A stretch of DNA of 64,000 bases from Xanthocytophaga flava (lineage in GTDB: Bacteria; Bacteroidota; Bacteroidia; Cytophagales; 172606-1), in the NCBI GenBank assembly GCA_030068525.1, contig JASJOS010000008.1, forward strand, positions 310,001 to 374,000. Reading direction: 5' to 3'. A model generated the notes under the pieces. That model made no database searches and was not told the origin of the DNA. It saw only the letters and a list, made by a program, of their open reading frames with translations. Of the stretch, positions 35,837-44,782 are shown piece by piece. The first letter of the stretch is position 1, and every line of letters begins with the position of its first letter. Made by a program: the position numbers and the translations under genes.

Positions 35837-36700
35837 TTGGATCTGGCTGGTATTGAAACGCAGGGAAATCCCAACCATAAGTTTCAGTATAATGGCAAGG
35901 AGAAGCAGGATGAGTTTGGACTGAATTGGAGCGATTATGGGGCTAGATTCTATGATGCGCAACTAGGTAGGTGGCATGTAGTTGACCCAATGGCTGAGAA
36001 GATGCGTAGACATTCACCTTATAATTATGCTTTCGATAACCCGATTCGCTTTATTGATCCTGATGGAATGGCTCCTGCAGGTGACTATTATTCTATGAAA
36101 GGGAAATATCTGGGAAGCGACGGGAAGAAGGATGACAAAGTTTATGCGGTGAAAGAAGGAAGTTATTCAGGAGATGGCAAAACAAATATCATTGCTAAAA
36201 GTGGAATAACAAAATTAAAAAATGCTGATGGAACAAGCTTCTCCCATGAGGCTTTCAAAGCTCTTGCTGGTACTTTATATGCTGAAGATGCTGCTACCAC
36301 TGCCATATATAACGTATTAGAAAATAGAGCTGCGGCCGATTCTCGTTTTTTTGGTAAATCTGTCTCGACTTTATATGAAGCTGAACATGGTGCTGATGGT
36401 TGGGCTCATAGAGATAAAATAGACTCGCCTAATGCCGATAAACAAAAGGTGCAAAATGCATATGCAGGCTTAATAAAAGGAATTATGACAAATGAAGATA
36501 TCTCAAATGGAGCCTTTTATTGGCAGGGAACTGATTTTGAAAAACATACATCGCGTGCTCATGAAGATTATTATCAAACAGGCTTTAAATTTACAAATAA
36601 AGCTCATGATTTATGGGGTCTCGGAAGCTTAAAAAAACCGGGATCACACATAATCTATCCTGATAAAATACATGCTGTTAAAAAAAACGTGGGACTATAA
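35837..36700 (+). CDS. Orphan Rhs tip: Rhs core fragment plus toxin-like domain (5'-truncated)
   Basis: The frame contains the last part of an Rhs protein: [32 protein letters not shown] core (residues 15-40), [13 protein letters not shown], and the cleavage-region signature [11 protein letters not shown] (68-78). A variable domain of about 200 residues follows. Part of it ([20 protein letters not shown], then [14 protein letters not shown], then [21 protein letters not shown]) resembles SleB-type cell-wall hydrolases, so peptidoglycan may be the target; this is tentative. The frame has no ATG: it is open from 35702, and TTG at 35837 is a nominal start. It is therefore a displaced tip rather than a full Rhs gene. 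A putative exported immunity gene follows. Confidence 0.75.
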   Translation: MDLAGIETQGNPNHKFQYNGKEKQDEFGLNWSDYGARFYDAQLGRWHVVDPMAEKMRRHSPYNYAFDNPIRFIDPDGMAPAGDYYSMKGKYLGSDGKKDDKVYAVKEGSYSGDGKTNIIAKSGITKLKNADGTSFSHEAFKALAGTLYAEDAATTAIYNVLENRAAADSRFFGKSVSTLYEAEHGADGWAHRDKIDSPNADKQKVQNAYAGLIKGIMTNEDISNGAFYWQGTDFEKHTSRAHEDYYQTGFKFTNKAHDLWGLGSLKKPGSHIIYPDKIHAVKKNVGL

Positions 36701-36816
36701 ATATGAATCTACAGCAGTCTATGGACAAACTACCTTTATGAAACTTACTAATGAATACAAAGGTGCCTAATTTAATGATTCTTATGAAAATTATGAGCCC
36801 TATTAATAAGTATATT

Positions 36817-37434
36817 ATGAAACACTGTTTTATTTGCTTTTACCTACTATACTTTGTAGTTGGAGGCAAGGCTTTGGCTCAAGAGTGTCCAGCCGAACCT
36901 TTTGCTGCTTTTTATAAGATAAATAAATCATTATATATAGCTCTTACTCCTGAAGCAGCTGATTTGTCGGAATTTAAAGTGACTTATGATAAAAAGTCTT
37001 ATCGACTCCATTGGGATAGAGATCTGGAACTTTTTATTAATGATAAACTTATTCCTATTCAAAATTACACATATACGCCAGGTGCCCATGTAACTTTGGA
37101 TGGATGTAATGGTTATAGGTATAAAGAGTATATATTTTATATTCTTAATACAAAGGCAACAGGTCGGGCTGTCAACTTAACTGGATATGTGATCATAAAT
37201 ACACATAATCAGAAGGCTTATTTCTTTAAGAGTTATTACAAGGTGCCTTATTTACTAGGTGATATCAATAATGATAAAGTGACAGATTTTACAGAATTAC
37301 GTATGGATAAAATAGATGATAAGCCAACTTTTCGTATTTATAATACTCATACTTATACCTTAGATCATAAGCCTGTGTCTTTAAAGAAAGCAATTAGTAT
37401 AACCGCTTATGATACTAACTGCTCCGCTAGGTAA
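36817..37434 (+). CDS. Exported hypothetical protein, possible immunity partner of the Rhs tip
   Basis: This is a 206-residue protein with a signal peptide (MKHCFICFYLLYFVVGGKALAQ) and a beta-rich mature part. Near the C-terminus, GDINNDKVTDFTEL has the spacing of a calcium-binding dockerin/EF-hand loop. Upstream in-frame ATGs at 36751 and 36784 add residues before the signal peptide and are less likely. It follows the SleB-like Rhs tip by about 115 bases. If that toxin acts on the cell wall, a periplasmic immunity protein would be expected; this is inference. I do not recognise the family. Confidence 0.6.
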   Translation: MKHCFICFYLLYFVVGGKALAQECPAEPFAAFYKINKSLYIALTPEAADLSEFKVTYDKKSYRLHWDRDLELFINDKLIPIQNYTYTPGAHVTLDGCNGYRYKEYIFYILNTKATGRAVNLTGYVIINTHNQKAYFFKSYYKVPYLLGDINNDKVTDFTELRMDKIDDKPTFRIYNTHTYTLDHKPVSLKKAISITAYDTNCSAR

Positions 37435-37582
37435 CATATAGGAATTTTAACAAAATTTGTTCCCTATCATTATAAGTCTAAGGGTCATTCAAAACACCTG
37501 TCCATATAGACAGGTGTTTTTGTTGATATAATCTGATTGGAATCTCAGTTCCTGCAAAGCTCTCATCTGTATCATCCTTTCG

Positions 37583-37885
37583 TTGAATCAATTTATAACT
37601 AAAGCAACATTCGAAGGTTGGGAAGAGTTGTTCCTCTCACATGTAGCCACAGAAGACGGCTATGTACAGATTTTGGTAGCCAATGAAAGTGAAAGACCCG
37701 TCTGGTTTGATAATATCAAGGTTAGTTACACAAGAGATCTGATTGTTCAGGAAAATCATTATGATCCGTGGGGATTGAATCTTACTGGTATTGAAACGCA
37801 GGGAAATCCTAACCATAAGTTTCAGTATAATGGCAAGGAGAAGCAGGAGGAGTTCGGCTTCAACCGGATAGATTACAGGCAATGA
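37583..37885 (+). pseudogene. Rhs tip fragment
   Basis: The frame opens with TTG and encodes part of an Rhs shell protein (GWEELFLSHVATEDGYVQIL, ENHYDPWGLNLTGIETQG) into the start of the core ([16 protein letters not shown]). It stops at IDYRQ, before the DPxGM cleavage motif. The last 92 bases are a near-identical direct repeat of the start of the Rhs tip at 35828. It is a broken piece of an Rhs gene. Confidence 0.8.
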
Positions 37886-38064
37886 TGTATAAAGCTTTGT
37901 CTAATTTTGATAGTTAGACAAAGCTTTAAAGTTATTGTTGAGTTAATGAGTTGGCTTTTATAGATATGAAAAATCTTTTACATATTGGGAAATAATAATA
38001 ATTGTTGAATACTGACTTCTGTATTTTTCAACCTGTACTTTTCTATAATACATACGCTAATTCA

Positions 38065-38526
38065 ATGAGTTTCCTAGATTTTGATTCCAGGGATAGACAA
38101 CCAGTCCTTATTTTAATGGCATTATTTTTCCAGGTAATAGCGCTACTGGGCTTTTATGTTGGAATTAAGAGTGAAGGATTGGTTAACTTAATAACATACA
38201 TAGCTATTGGATGCATCTTTGAAGCATTTGCTATAATCTATTCAAAATTGAATCTTGTTTCTTGTAATAGTAACTCTATTTATGTTGTAAATGCATGGAG
38301 AATTAAATCTTATTCATTTGATAAGTTTGGCTATGTAAAATCGTTTTGGGGCAATCTGAATTTTTATAGAATTGGATTTTCAGATAATACAGAATACATA
38401 CTTTTTTTCGCTCACAGGGACCCTCTACTTTTTATAGGGTTAAATGAAGGCGTAAAAGAAAGAGCTAAAAAGATTGAAAGTGAAATAAAAAAGCACATAG
38501 AGTTTGGCTCAATTACTGATATTTAA
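38065..38526 (+). CDS. Hypothetical membrane protein
   Basis: This is a 153-residue protein with two adjacent membrane helices near the N-terminus (PVLILMALFFQVIALLGFYVG and LITYIAIGCIFEAFAIIY) and a cytoplasmic beta-rich C-terminal half. A TTG-initiated longer form from 38002 was rejected in favour of the ATG. Similar PH-like small membrane proteins occur as immunity genes after Rhs tips; here it follows an Rhs fragment by 180 bases, which suggests, but does not prove, that role. Confidence 0.6.
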   Translation: MSFLDFDSRDRQPVLILMALFFQVIALLGFYVGIKSEGLVNLITYIAIGCIFEAFAIIYSKLNLVSCNSNSIYVVNAWRIKSYSFDKFGYVKSFWGNLNFYRIGFSDNTEYILFFAHRDPLLFIGLNEGVKERAKKIESEIKKHIEFGSITDI

Positions 38527-38702
38527 TTTTAATTATAGTTTGATACATGAAGAGCACTAATTGATAGTATGTCTCAGTAACAGTTTTTAGGAGGGTCAAA
38601 AATGATTTCCAAGACCTGGTACTTCATAATCTTGACCTCCCGCATTTAGGGTCGGATAAAAGTGGAAAAATTGGTGGTAGGAATCTTCTAAAATATAACT
38701 TA

Positions 38703-38750
38703 CCACTCTACCCTCCTGAAAGGCATGTCCCTTTCGGGAGGGTAGAGTGG
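38703..38750. terminator. Strong hairpin after the BlaR1-type gene
   Basis: CCACTCTACCCTCC and its complement form a stem of about 21 bp with one mismatch and a short loop. It lies 13 bases beyond the stop codon of the minus-strand sensor gene. There is no long U-run, so it may also stabilise the mRNA end. Confidence 0.65.
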
Positions 38751-38762
38751 GTGTTCTCAAAA

Positions 38763-41207
38763 TCAATCAGAATTGCGGCGGCTAGCCATTCCATGAATTT
38801 TGAGGCGGATGTATTCATCAAATTCTTTTGGACTATATCCTTTTTTACGGGCTTCTTTGATAAAGTCGGCAGTTACTCCGTGTATTTTGGCTTCCAGCAC
38901 TTTGTCGAATTCCAGATTTTTGAATCCGACATCAGCCAGGTCCTTCAGATAGCTGGCATTTACACCATGTATCTTGGCATCTAATACCTTGTCCAGTTCC
39001 AGATTTTTAAAACCCGCATTATTCAGATCCTTAATAAAGTCTGAGTTGATACCATGAATCTTGATCTCAATCATCTTATTCAGGCTCATGTCACCATACC
39101 CTAATGCACGAATATTCTTAGCTTCTTCGGCGTTGATACCATGGATTTTAGCTTCCATAATTTTGTCTAGCTCCAGGTTCTTAAATCCGGCTTTGCCCAA
39201 ATCGCTGATGTATTCGGCATTGATGCCATGAATCTTTAACTCTATCATTTTACGCAAACTCAGATCTCCAAATCCCAGGGCACGGATGTCTTTGGCAGAA
39301 GCTGCATCAATACCGTGAATTTTAGCTTCCAGTATTTGTTCAACAGGCAGATCCGCAAATCCGGCAGCTTTGAGGCCATCAATGTATTTACGGGTTACCC
39401 CATGAATTTTCAGTTCCATGATTTTGCGCATGCTCAGGTCTTTGTAGCCAGCCTCCTGCAACTCCTGAATGTATTCTTGTGTAACTCCATGAATACGGGC
39501 TTCAATCACTTCACGCATAGATGGTTTTTTCTGGGCATATTTATCAAACATGCTCAGGTAGAGCTGATAGTCGGTTTGGGTAATGCCATGAATAGCAAGT
39601 TCCTGTATCCGCTCTCCGTCAATATCCTGATAGTTAGCTTTCAGGAAGGCAACATACTTGCGATCTACATTGCCCATAAACAAATGGAATAAGAAGTTTT
39701 TGTCGGTATTGGTAATATCATTTTTCTCCAGATAAGATTCAAAACCTGCATCTTTGACAAAGCTGTATTTGCCCTGACTTACCTCCTGATCCAATGCACC
39801 CTGCAAGGTCATAGTACCGGCATCACGTGTGAGCGTAAAGGAGTCGCTGGCTTTCTTGACAAACAAACTCTTGTCAAAACACTCCGACATATTCCAGTAG
39901 GAAGTTCGGGTGTTGTTGCCACCCTTGAATTCAATGCAATATTCTTTGTCGACCTGACGTCCGTACCAATACCCGGTCGACATATCTACATCACTTCTAA
40001 AGTTAAATGAGAAGCTGGTTTTAGTATTTACGTTAACCGAAAGGTTCGGATTCGCATTCACCTCCGGGGTTGCTGTGGGAGTAGTAACAGCAGAAACACG
40101 AGGAGTAGGTGTGGCAGTGATGACAGGTGTCGGGGTTAGAGTCACAACTGGTGCAGTTATAACAGGTGTTTGCTGGTCTCTGGCTCCAACATAACCAATC
40201 AGGGCAGTAGCCTGGCTCTCGATGGGTTTGTTAATCACTAACAAAACGCCAAAAAAGAGAGGAAGCATGAATGCATATTTCCAGTAATTGTGCATAGTTG
40301 ACTTTTTCGCGTTAATCATACGAATTCGTTGTTTGAGTAAAGACTGATTATAGTTTGTAGTTATAGTTAGCGGTTTATGCGGGGCTGCAATTTGTAACAA
40401 GCTCCACTGGTAGGTTTCTTTGTCAACTTCATGACCACGAAGCAGCAGATCATCGGTCTGGTATTCAATGTTTTTCTCCATCTCCTGCTTGAGTAGCCAC
40501 ATGATGGGGTTAAACCACAGTACAATGCCTACCAGTTCGGCCAGGAGTAGATCCCAGGTATGGCGTAACCGTACGTGGATTTTCTCATGTGAAATGATTT
40601 GTTCATACGTCTCAAAATCATAGGCATCCGGATGGATAAAAATGTACCGAAAGAATGAATGGGGTGCTTTTAGCTGGGGCAAATTCACGATGGTGTACCC
40701 TGTGTCTGATATGGTATCATGGCTGCTATAGATTTTCAACCATACACTGCCCAACTGAAACAACAGGTTTAGGGTAAATATGCCTACCCCAAACAGATAA
40801 AGTACCAGTAGCCAGAAAGTCCAGCTTTTAGGTGCTGAAGTGGTTTCTTCTCCAGCGGATTTGGCAGAAAGGGAAGTAGCTTCTTTCGCTGTTTGTTGAG
40901 ATGACACTTCCTTCTGCGTTTCCTGAGGCGTATCTTTGGGCAATGCTTGTTGTCTAGGTGGGGTAACCAAGGCAGAAGTACCCTCAGGCTGGTCTGTTAC
41001 TTCATTATCTGAAAAAATAGTCGAAAGATAGCCCTGGTGAGTAACCAATGGCGGCAATGAAACAAAGGGCAAAACGAAAGCCAGCAACAACACTGCCCAG
41101 AAATACATACGATTGACAGCAAAAAAGCTTTCACGTTGCAAGACAGCCTTGTAAAACAACCAGGCAATGCCCAGAATAAAGGATGATTTAACCAGGAGTT
41201 CAATCAT
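38763..41207 (-). CDS. BlaR1/M56-family sensor metallopeptidase with C-terminal 29-residue repeats
   Basis: This is an 814-residue membrane protein. Helices near 5-20, 33-52, 130-152 and 308-325 surround the M56 zinc-protease domain, whose HExxH motif is HEKIH at 207-211 (with ENIEYQTDDLLL-like downstream segment NIEYQTDDLLLRG). A Thr/Pro-rich linker follows (about 345-385), then a beta-rich domain. From 570 to 806 there are nine repeats of exactly 29 residues with the core KIHGI, a Y/F-I-xx-L and an AGFKNL. The usual BlaR1 penicillin sensor is absent. By analogy it senses an extracytoplasmic signal and cleaves the BlaI-type repressor encoded 14 bases upstream. The repeat domain may be the sensor. 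Confidence 0.9.
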   Translation of the reverse strand: MIELLVKSSFILGIAWLFYKAVLQRESFFAVNRMYFWAVLLLAFVLPFVSLPPLVTHQGYLSTIFSDNEVTDQPEGTSALVTPPRQQALPKDTPQETQKEVSSQQTAKEATSLSAKSAGEETTSAPKSWTFWLLVLYLFGVGIFTLNLLFQLGSVWLKIYSSHDTISDTGYTIVNLPQLKAPHSFFRYIFIHPDAYDFETYEQIISHEKIHVRLRHTWDLLLAELVGIVLWFNPIMWLLKQEMEKNIEYQTDDLLLRGHEVDKETYQWSLLQIAAPHKPLTITTNYNQSLLKQRIRMINAKKSTMHNYWKYAFMLPLFFGVLLVINKPIESQATALIGYVGARDQQTPVITAPVVTLTPTPVITATPTPRVSAVTTPTATPEVNANPNLSVNVNTKTSFSFNFRSDVDMSTGYWYGRQVDKEYCIEFKGGNNTRTSYWNMSECFDKSLFVKKASDSFTLTRDAGTMTLQGALDQEVSQGKYSFVKDAGFESYLEKNDITNTDKNFLFHLFMGNVDRKYVAFLKANYQDIDGERIQELAIHGITQTDYQLYLSMFDKYAQKKPSMREVIEARIHGVTQEYIQELQEAGYKDLSMRKIMELKIHGVTRKYIDGLKAAGFADLPVEQILEAKIHGIDAASAKDIRALGFGDLSLRKMIELKIHGINAEYISDLGKAGFKNLELDKIMEAKIHGINAEEAKNIRALGYGDMSLNKMIEIKIHGINSDFIKDLNNAGFKNLELDKVLDAKIHGVNASYLKDLADVGFKNLEFDKVLEAKIHGVTADFIKEARKKGYSPKEFDEYIRLKIHGMASRRNSD
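38766..39500 (-). repeat. Coding repeat array, 9 x 29 residues (87 bp)
   Basis: The KIHG motif recurs at residues 570, 599, 628, 657, 686, 715, 744, 773 and 802, always 29 residues apart. A more divergent AIHGIT unit precedes them. The DNA units are similar but not identical, so the array is old or under selection. Alternating A-KIHG and L-KIHG units hint at a two-unit duplication. Confidence 0.85.
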
Positions 41208-41220
41208 AGGTAGATGTAGG

Positions 41221-41586
41221 TTAAGGTTTTTTCTGGTCTTTGATCATGCGTACTATTTCATCCAGGTCGTCATCAGACAGGTTTTCCTCCTTGGCAAAGT
41301 GACTGAGCATCTTGCTGAACGACCCTCCAAAATACTTTTTCTGAATCGATTCCACGTCTTGCTTGCGGTAGTCTTCCAGCGAAATAAGTGGCTCATACCG
41401 GTAGGTATTGCCAAATTTTTCAGCACTGAGAAACCCTTTGTCCTGTAGTATCTTCACCATTGTGGCAATGGTGTTGTAATGCGGCTTGGGCTCTGGCAAA
41501 TGCTCGATAATTTCCTTTACAAAGGCTTTTTCGAGATTCCAGATTACCTGCATAATTTGCTCTTCGCGTTTTGCTAATATCTGCAT
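41221..41586 (-). CDS. BlaI/MecI-type transcriptional repressor
   Basis: This is a 121-residue winged-helix protein. The signature AKREEQIMQVIWNLEKAFVKE and the recognition region HYNTIATMVKILQDKGFLSAEK match BlaI/MecI/CopY repressors. The C-terminal dimerisation helix is present (LSHFAKEENLSDDDLDEIVRM). It is the first gene of a two-gene operon with the BlaR1-type protease. Three CTAAT-N2-ATTAG sites lie just upstream and are probably its operators. Confidence 0.92.
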   Translation of the reverse strand: MQILAKREEQIMQVIWNLEKAFVKEIIEHLPEPKPHYNTIATMVKILQDKGFLSAEKFGNTYRYEPLISLEDYRKQDVESIQKKYFGGSFSKMLSHFAKEENLSDDDLDEIVRMIKDQKKP

Positions 41587-41610
41587 ATTCGTATTGTTTT
41601 TACAATACTA

Positions 41611-41663
41611 CTAATCGATTCGGAGTAATACTAATTAATTAGTAAATAAAACTAATAGATTAG
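41611..41663. promoter_or_regulatory. Triple BlaI-type operator
   Basis: Three palindromes follow each other: CTAATCGATTCG (41611-41622, imperfect), CTAATTAATTAG (41631-41642) and CTAATAGATTAG (41652-41663). Their starts are 20 and 21 bases apart, about two helical turns, so all face the same side of the DNA. They lie 25-77 bases upstream of the repressor's start codon, consistent with autoregulation. Confidence 0.7.
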
Positions 41664-41850
41664 GAGTTTATTTTTAAATAAGATTTTTTGTTTAGAGGTT
41701 TTCTGATATAATCTATTGATTTTTAGTGGTTTGTGTTGAGATGTGGTCTTAATGGTGAGAGATTTTCTTTTTGATTTCAGAAGGATACTTTATATGACTT
41801 TGGCTTCCATTGATAATTTGTTTTAATTTTCAGCAGCCAGAAGATACAAT

Positions 41851-42405
41851 ATGAACAAAGAAGAAATACTTCAGCAAATTACCTGGGATTCCTACGGTAT
41901 AGGTAAGATTACGTTATTCGTTCCCTTATTCGGACAATCACTCCCCTTTGTATTTTTTGTTGAAAATGCCGATTCCCCAACCCTTACAGATAAGATGGTA
42001 GCCTGTGTGGAAGATATCCTTGCTCTGAAACCCGAAGATATCCTGCGTGTAAAGGAACTACTTTGGGAAGAATGTTTATTTGCTTTTCAGGTCGCAGACT
42101 ATGGTGTAGACATTCTGGATGGAGAAACGGTACTGCAAGCACATTTACGGGAATTCGAAGTTGCCAATGCAGAAGATGCTTACCAAAAAAGTGAAGTGGA
42201 AGAAATTCATATCAGTCATGAGAACGAGGTGTTCAAGGGACAGTATGCAGAAATAAAAATCAATACAGCTTCTGATAATTATATTAGTGTAATTGTGAAA
42301 AACGGGCAGATTATTGATTTTGACGACGATGGTACATACTTAGGCTGGTTTGATCAAGATGAACAGGATGCCCATAAAAAACGGAAAAAAACGCTAGGGG
42401 ATTGA
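41851..42405 (+). CDS. Hypothetical protein, DUF6985-like
   Basis: This is a 184-residue acidic cytoplasmic protein. The N-terminal part (GIGKITLFVPLFGQSLPFVFFVE followed by LTDKMVACVEDIL) resembles DUF6985 proteins, which occur near toxin-immunity loci. The C-terminal part has a strand pattern ending GQIIDFDDDGTYLGWFDQDEQ. The family assignment is from memory of the pattern and is tentative. It is divergent from the BlaI gene. Confidence 0.6.
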   Translation: MNKEEILQQITWDSYGIGKITLFVPLFGQSLPFVFFVENADSPTLTDKMVACVEDILALKPEDILRVKELLWEECLFAFQVADYGVDILDGETVLQAHLREFEVANAEDAYQKSEVEEIHISHENEVFKGQYAEIKINTASDNYISVIVKNGQIIDFDDDGTYLGWFDQDEQDAHKKRKKTLGD

Positions 42406-42520
42406 CAATCCTTATGTGATTACATGGGGCTACTCTCTGACAAGTATCTTCCAGCGAGTCTTTTCTGATAATGAAGTCAACTAAAGTATATCCGAAGCTA
42501 GATATTAAAAATAGAGCTGG

Positions 42521-42571
42521 ACTGGTAAAATATACTATTCAACGATACCTGGTATAGTATATTTTACCAGT
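42521..42571. terminator. Bidirectional terminator-like hairpin
   Basis: ACTGGTAAAATATACTAT and its exact complement form an 18-bp stem with a 15-base loop. It lies between convergent genes ending at 42405 and 42701. The stem is AT-rich and lacks a clean U-run. Confidence 0.6.
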
Positions 42572-42700
42572 GGGATAGATTGTGTCTGATAATAAGCCTG
42601 TTTGTAAAGAAACAAAAGCTAAAGTTTACTCAAGATGTTCACATTAGGTTGAGTGTTGCTTTGAATCTGGTTAATTAGAAACTAGAAATGCCACTGATTC

Positions 42701-43246
42701 TTATACTTCAGGCGCTTGTTTGATCAACTGAATGTCAAAATGTAGTTTTATCTCTTCACCGACTACCAGGCTACCGGCTTCTGTTAGCAAATGAAAGGTA
42801 AGACCAAAATCTTTTCGGTTAATTTTAGCATTGCCTTCGAAGCCTGCTCTTGTATCGCCAAACCTACCTGTTCCTGTGCCTGTATGTTCTATTTCGATTG
42901 TTACGGCTTGCGTAATGCCTTTGATCGTCAATTCTCCCACTAGTCGGTAAGCTTCGTTGTGGCTTCTAATAAAGCCGTTAAATAAAATATCCGGAAATTG
43001 TTCTACATCCAGAAACATGGTTGACTTCAGATGAGTATCCCGTTCGGAATTATTGGTATCAATGCTGGAGGTTAGTAGCTGAAAAGATACCTGTGCATTC
43101 TGAAAGTCGTCAGTGTCGGAATGTACCTCTCCTGAAAATAAGTTAAAAGTGCCCGATACATTAGAGATGGCAAGATGTTTTACTTTAAATTGAACTTCTG
43201 AATGTGCAAGGTCAATTGTCCATTTGGATGTGGTTAGTACTGTCAT
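42701..43246 (-). CDS. YceI family protein
   Basis: This is a 181-residue protein with the lipocalin-like YceI fold. It opens with the family signature WTIDLAHSEVQFKVKHLAISNVSGTF and ends KDFGLTFHLLTEAGSLVVGEEIKLHFDIQ in two parts. The family binds isoprenoid-type lipids and is often induced by acid or osmotic stress. No signal peptide is present, so it is probably cytoplasmic. A Crp/Fnr gene lies 70 bases upstream on the same strand and may regulate it. Confidence 0.92.
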   Translation of the reverse strand: MTVLTTSKWTIDLAHSEVQFKVKHLAISNVSGTFNLFSGEVHSDTDDFQNAQVSFQLLTSSIDTNNSERDTHLKSTMFLDVEQFPDILFNGFIRSHNEAYRLVGELTIKGITQAVTIEIEHTGTGTGRFGDTRAGFEGNAKINRKDFGLTFHLLTEAGSLVVGEEIKLHFDIQLIKQAPEV

Positions 43247-43316
43247 CGTTTTGCTTTGTTTGCTTTTACAAAGCTAGATATAGCCAACAACCTGTTTTTT
43301 ACCCTATGGTAAAAAA

Positions 43317-43880
43317 TCACTTCTGGGCTCTGATTCTACTTAACGACTGCTGGGTTATACCCAGGTATCTGGCCATATCACCCAGGCTAATGCGGTGAAT
43401 AATATGATTGTTTTCGTTGACAAACTGATGATAACGTGTCGTAGCATTTTCCTCCAGCATTTCACTGATTCGTTTGGTCATTTTGACAGTTGCTCTGGCA
43501 ACCAGCTTTCGGAAAAATGTCTCCAGAGAATGGTGTTTCTGACAAAGTATTTCCATGGAATCATATGAAATGAGAGTTAGTGTGGTTGGCTCCAGTGCAA
43601 TCATCTCAAAATTGGAGGGTGTTTGGGTAAGAAAGCTTTCAAAGACACTAAACATCACATTCTCCGAAAAGAAACGCATAATAAACTCTTTGTCGTGTTT
43701 GAAAGAACAAATTTTGGTAAGTCCGGAATTGATAAAAAACAGATGCCGGCATACTTCGCCATTGTAAACGATGATATCGCCCTTCTGGAATATTCTTGTC
43801 TTTGTATGGGGTATCAAATCGTTGACAGCAGCTTCCTCCAAGGGAGAAAAATCATTGCAAAAAGTAAGAAAGTCGGCCAT
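43317..43880 (-). CDS. Crp/Fnr family transcriptional regulator
   Basis: This 187-residue protein has a cNMP-binding-like sensor (RIFQKGDIIVYNGEVCRHLFFINSG) and a C-terminal HTH (DMARYLGITQQSLSRIRAQK). It belongs to the same short Bacteroidota subgroup as the two regulators at 12.5 and 13.1 kb. The gene order Crp/Fnr then YceI is consistent with local control. Its ligand is unknown. Confidence 0.9.
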   Translation of the reverse strand: MADFLTFCNDFSPLEEAAVNDLIPHTKTRIFQKGDIIVYNGEVCRHLFFINSGLTKICSFKHDKEFIMRFFSENVMFSVFESFLTQTPSNFEMIALEPTTLTLISYDSMEILCQKHHSLETFFRKLVARATVKMTKRISEMLEENATTRYHQFVNENNHIIHRISLGDMARYLGITQQSLSRIRAQK

Positions 43881-44076
43881 AAACCAATTAGCTTATTGGA
43901 TAAAATACAAAGATTGGAAGATAATACTGCAAGTAGACACAATTTGTAGATATAGAATGGATATAGTAATACATTTTATAAATTTGGACAATCCGCTTTT
44001 GAATATGTGATGAAGCTACTTTCGTATTCACTGAAAATTATACCATTTTTATCTTCTACTTTTTAAATACCTTCTC

Positions 44077-44595
44077 ATGAAAATCATTGATCTTTCTGCT
44101 ACCATTTATCACAATATGGAAGTTTATCCTGGAGATCCACAAGTAAGAATCAACATAGTCCATACCTATCAGACTCATGAATGGGAATTACGGGAACTTT
44201 CGATGGGAACACATACAGGTACACATGTGGATGCGTTTTCACATATGCATGTGGGTGGTCAAACCATTGACAAGATTCCACTGGAGAAGTTTTGTGGCAA
44301 AGCGTGGGTAGCTAATCCTCAGGACATATTTCCAAAACAATGTGGACTGGTATTTCGTGAAGAAGCGAATATAGACTTACTGGAAAAAATTATAGCCGCC
44401 CAACCTCCTTTTGTTGCAGGAGTTATCACAGCAGACCTGGAAAGAGAATTACTCCGACAGGAGATTATCACTTATACAGATTTGGTAAATCTGGATCTAT
44501 TACCAGTAGATCAATCTTTCCTGTTTTATGGATTTCCTTTAAAAATAAAAGATGGAGATGGTTCACCAGTACGAGCTGTAGCCATACTTGAGTAA
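44077..44595 (+). CDS. Cyclase family protein (kynurenine formamidase-like)
   Basis: This is a 172-residue metal-dependent hydrolase. The family motif HxGTHxDxxxH is intact: His46, His50, Asp52 and His56 in MGTHTGTHVDAFSHMH. The N-terminus (IIDLSATIYHNMEVYPGDP) and the C-terminus (GDGSPVRAVAILE) also match. KynB enzymes hydrolyse N-formylkynurenine, but this protein is shorter than typical KynB (about 210 residues), and no tryptophan-degradation genes are near, so the substrate is open. It stands alone on this strand. Confidence 0.88.
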   Translation: MKIIDLSATIYHNMEVYPGDPQVRINIVHTYQTHEWELRELSMGTHTGTHVDAFSHMHVGGQTIDKIPLEKFCGKAWVANPQDIFPKQCGLVFREEANIDLLEKIIAAQPPFVAGVITADLERELLRQEIITYTDLVNLDLLPVDQSFLFYGFPLKIKDGDGSPVRAVAILE

Positions 44596-44735
44596 AGCCC
44601 CAAACACATCTGTTGTAAAAAATAAATGCATAATTGGAATCAAAAATAGTTCCCTCAATTATGGTAATATCTGTTTGGTAAAATTAAATATTTTGTGTTC
44701 TGTCTCTCAAGAAATCTGGTTCTCAACTTGTTTAT

Positions 44736-44771
44736 ATGACTAATCTACAGAATAGACTGTAGATTAGTCAT
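44736..44771. terminator. Bidirectional hairpin between convergent genes
   Basis: ATGACTAATCTACAG and its exact complement form a 15-bp stem with a 6-base loop. It lies between the cyclase gene (ends 44595) and the lipoprotein gene (ends 44783). Confidence 0.65.
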
Positions 44772-44782
44772 GCAACAATGTA

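Larger units (their letters stand above)
35828..37857 (+). repeat. 92-bp direct repeat in Rhs tips
   Basis: The first copy is at 35828-35919 and the second at 37766-37857, with about six mismatches in 92 bases. They code for the Rhs segment [20 protein letters not shown] and its continuation. Such shared segments are the usual sites of recombination that swaps Rhs toxin tips. Confidence 0.8.

Noticed and set aside
38703..38750. Hairpin arms containing CCTCCTGAAAGG as a sixth 114-bp element
   Set aside because: Only about 12 bases are shared with the element ends, and the internal blocks are absent; it is better explained as a terminator.
38766..39500. Regular repeats resembling a CRISPR array at first sight
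   Set aside because: The 87-bp units are coding, vary between copies, and translate into a continuous 29-residue protein repeat.
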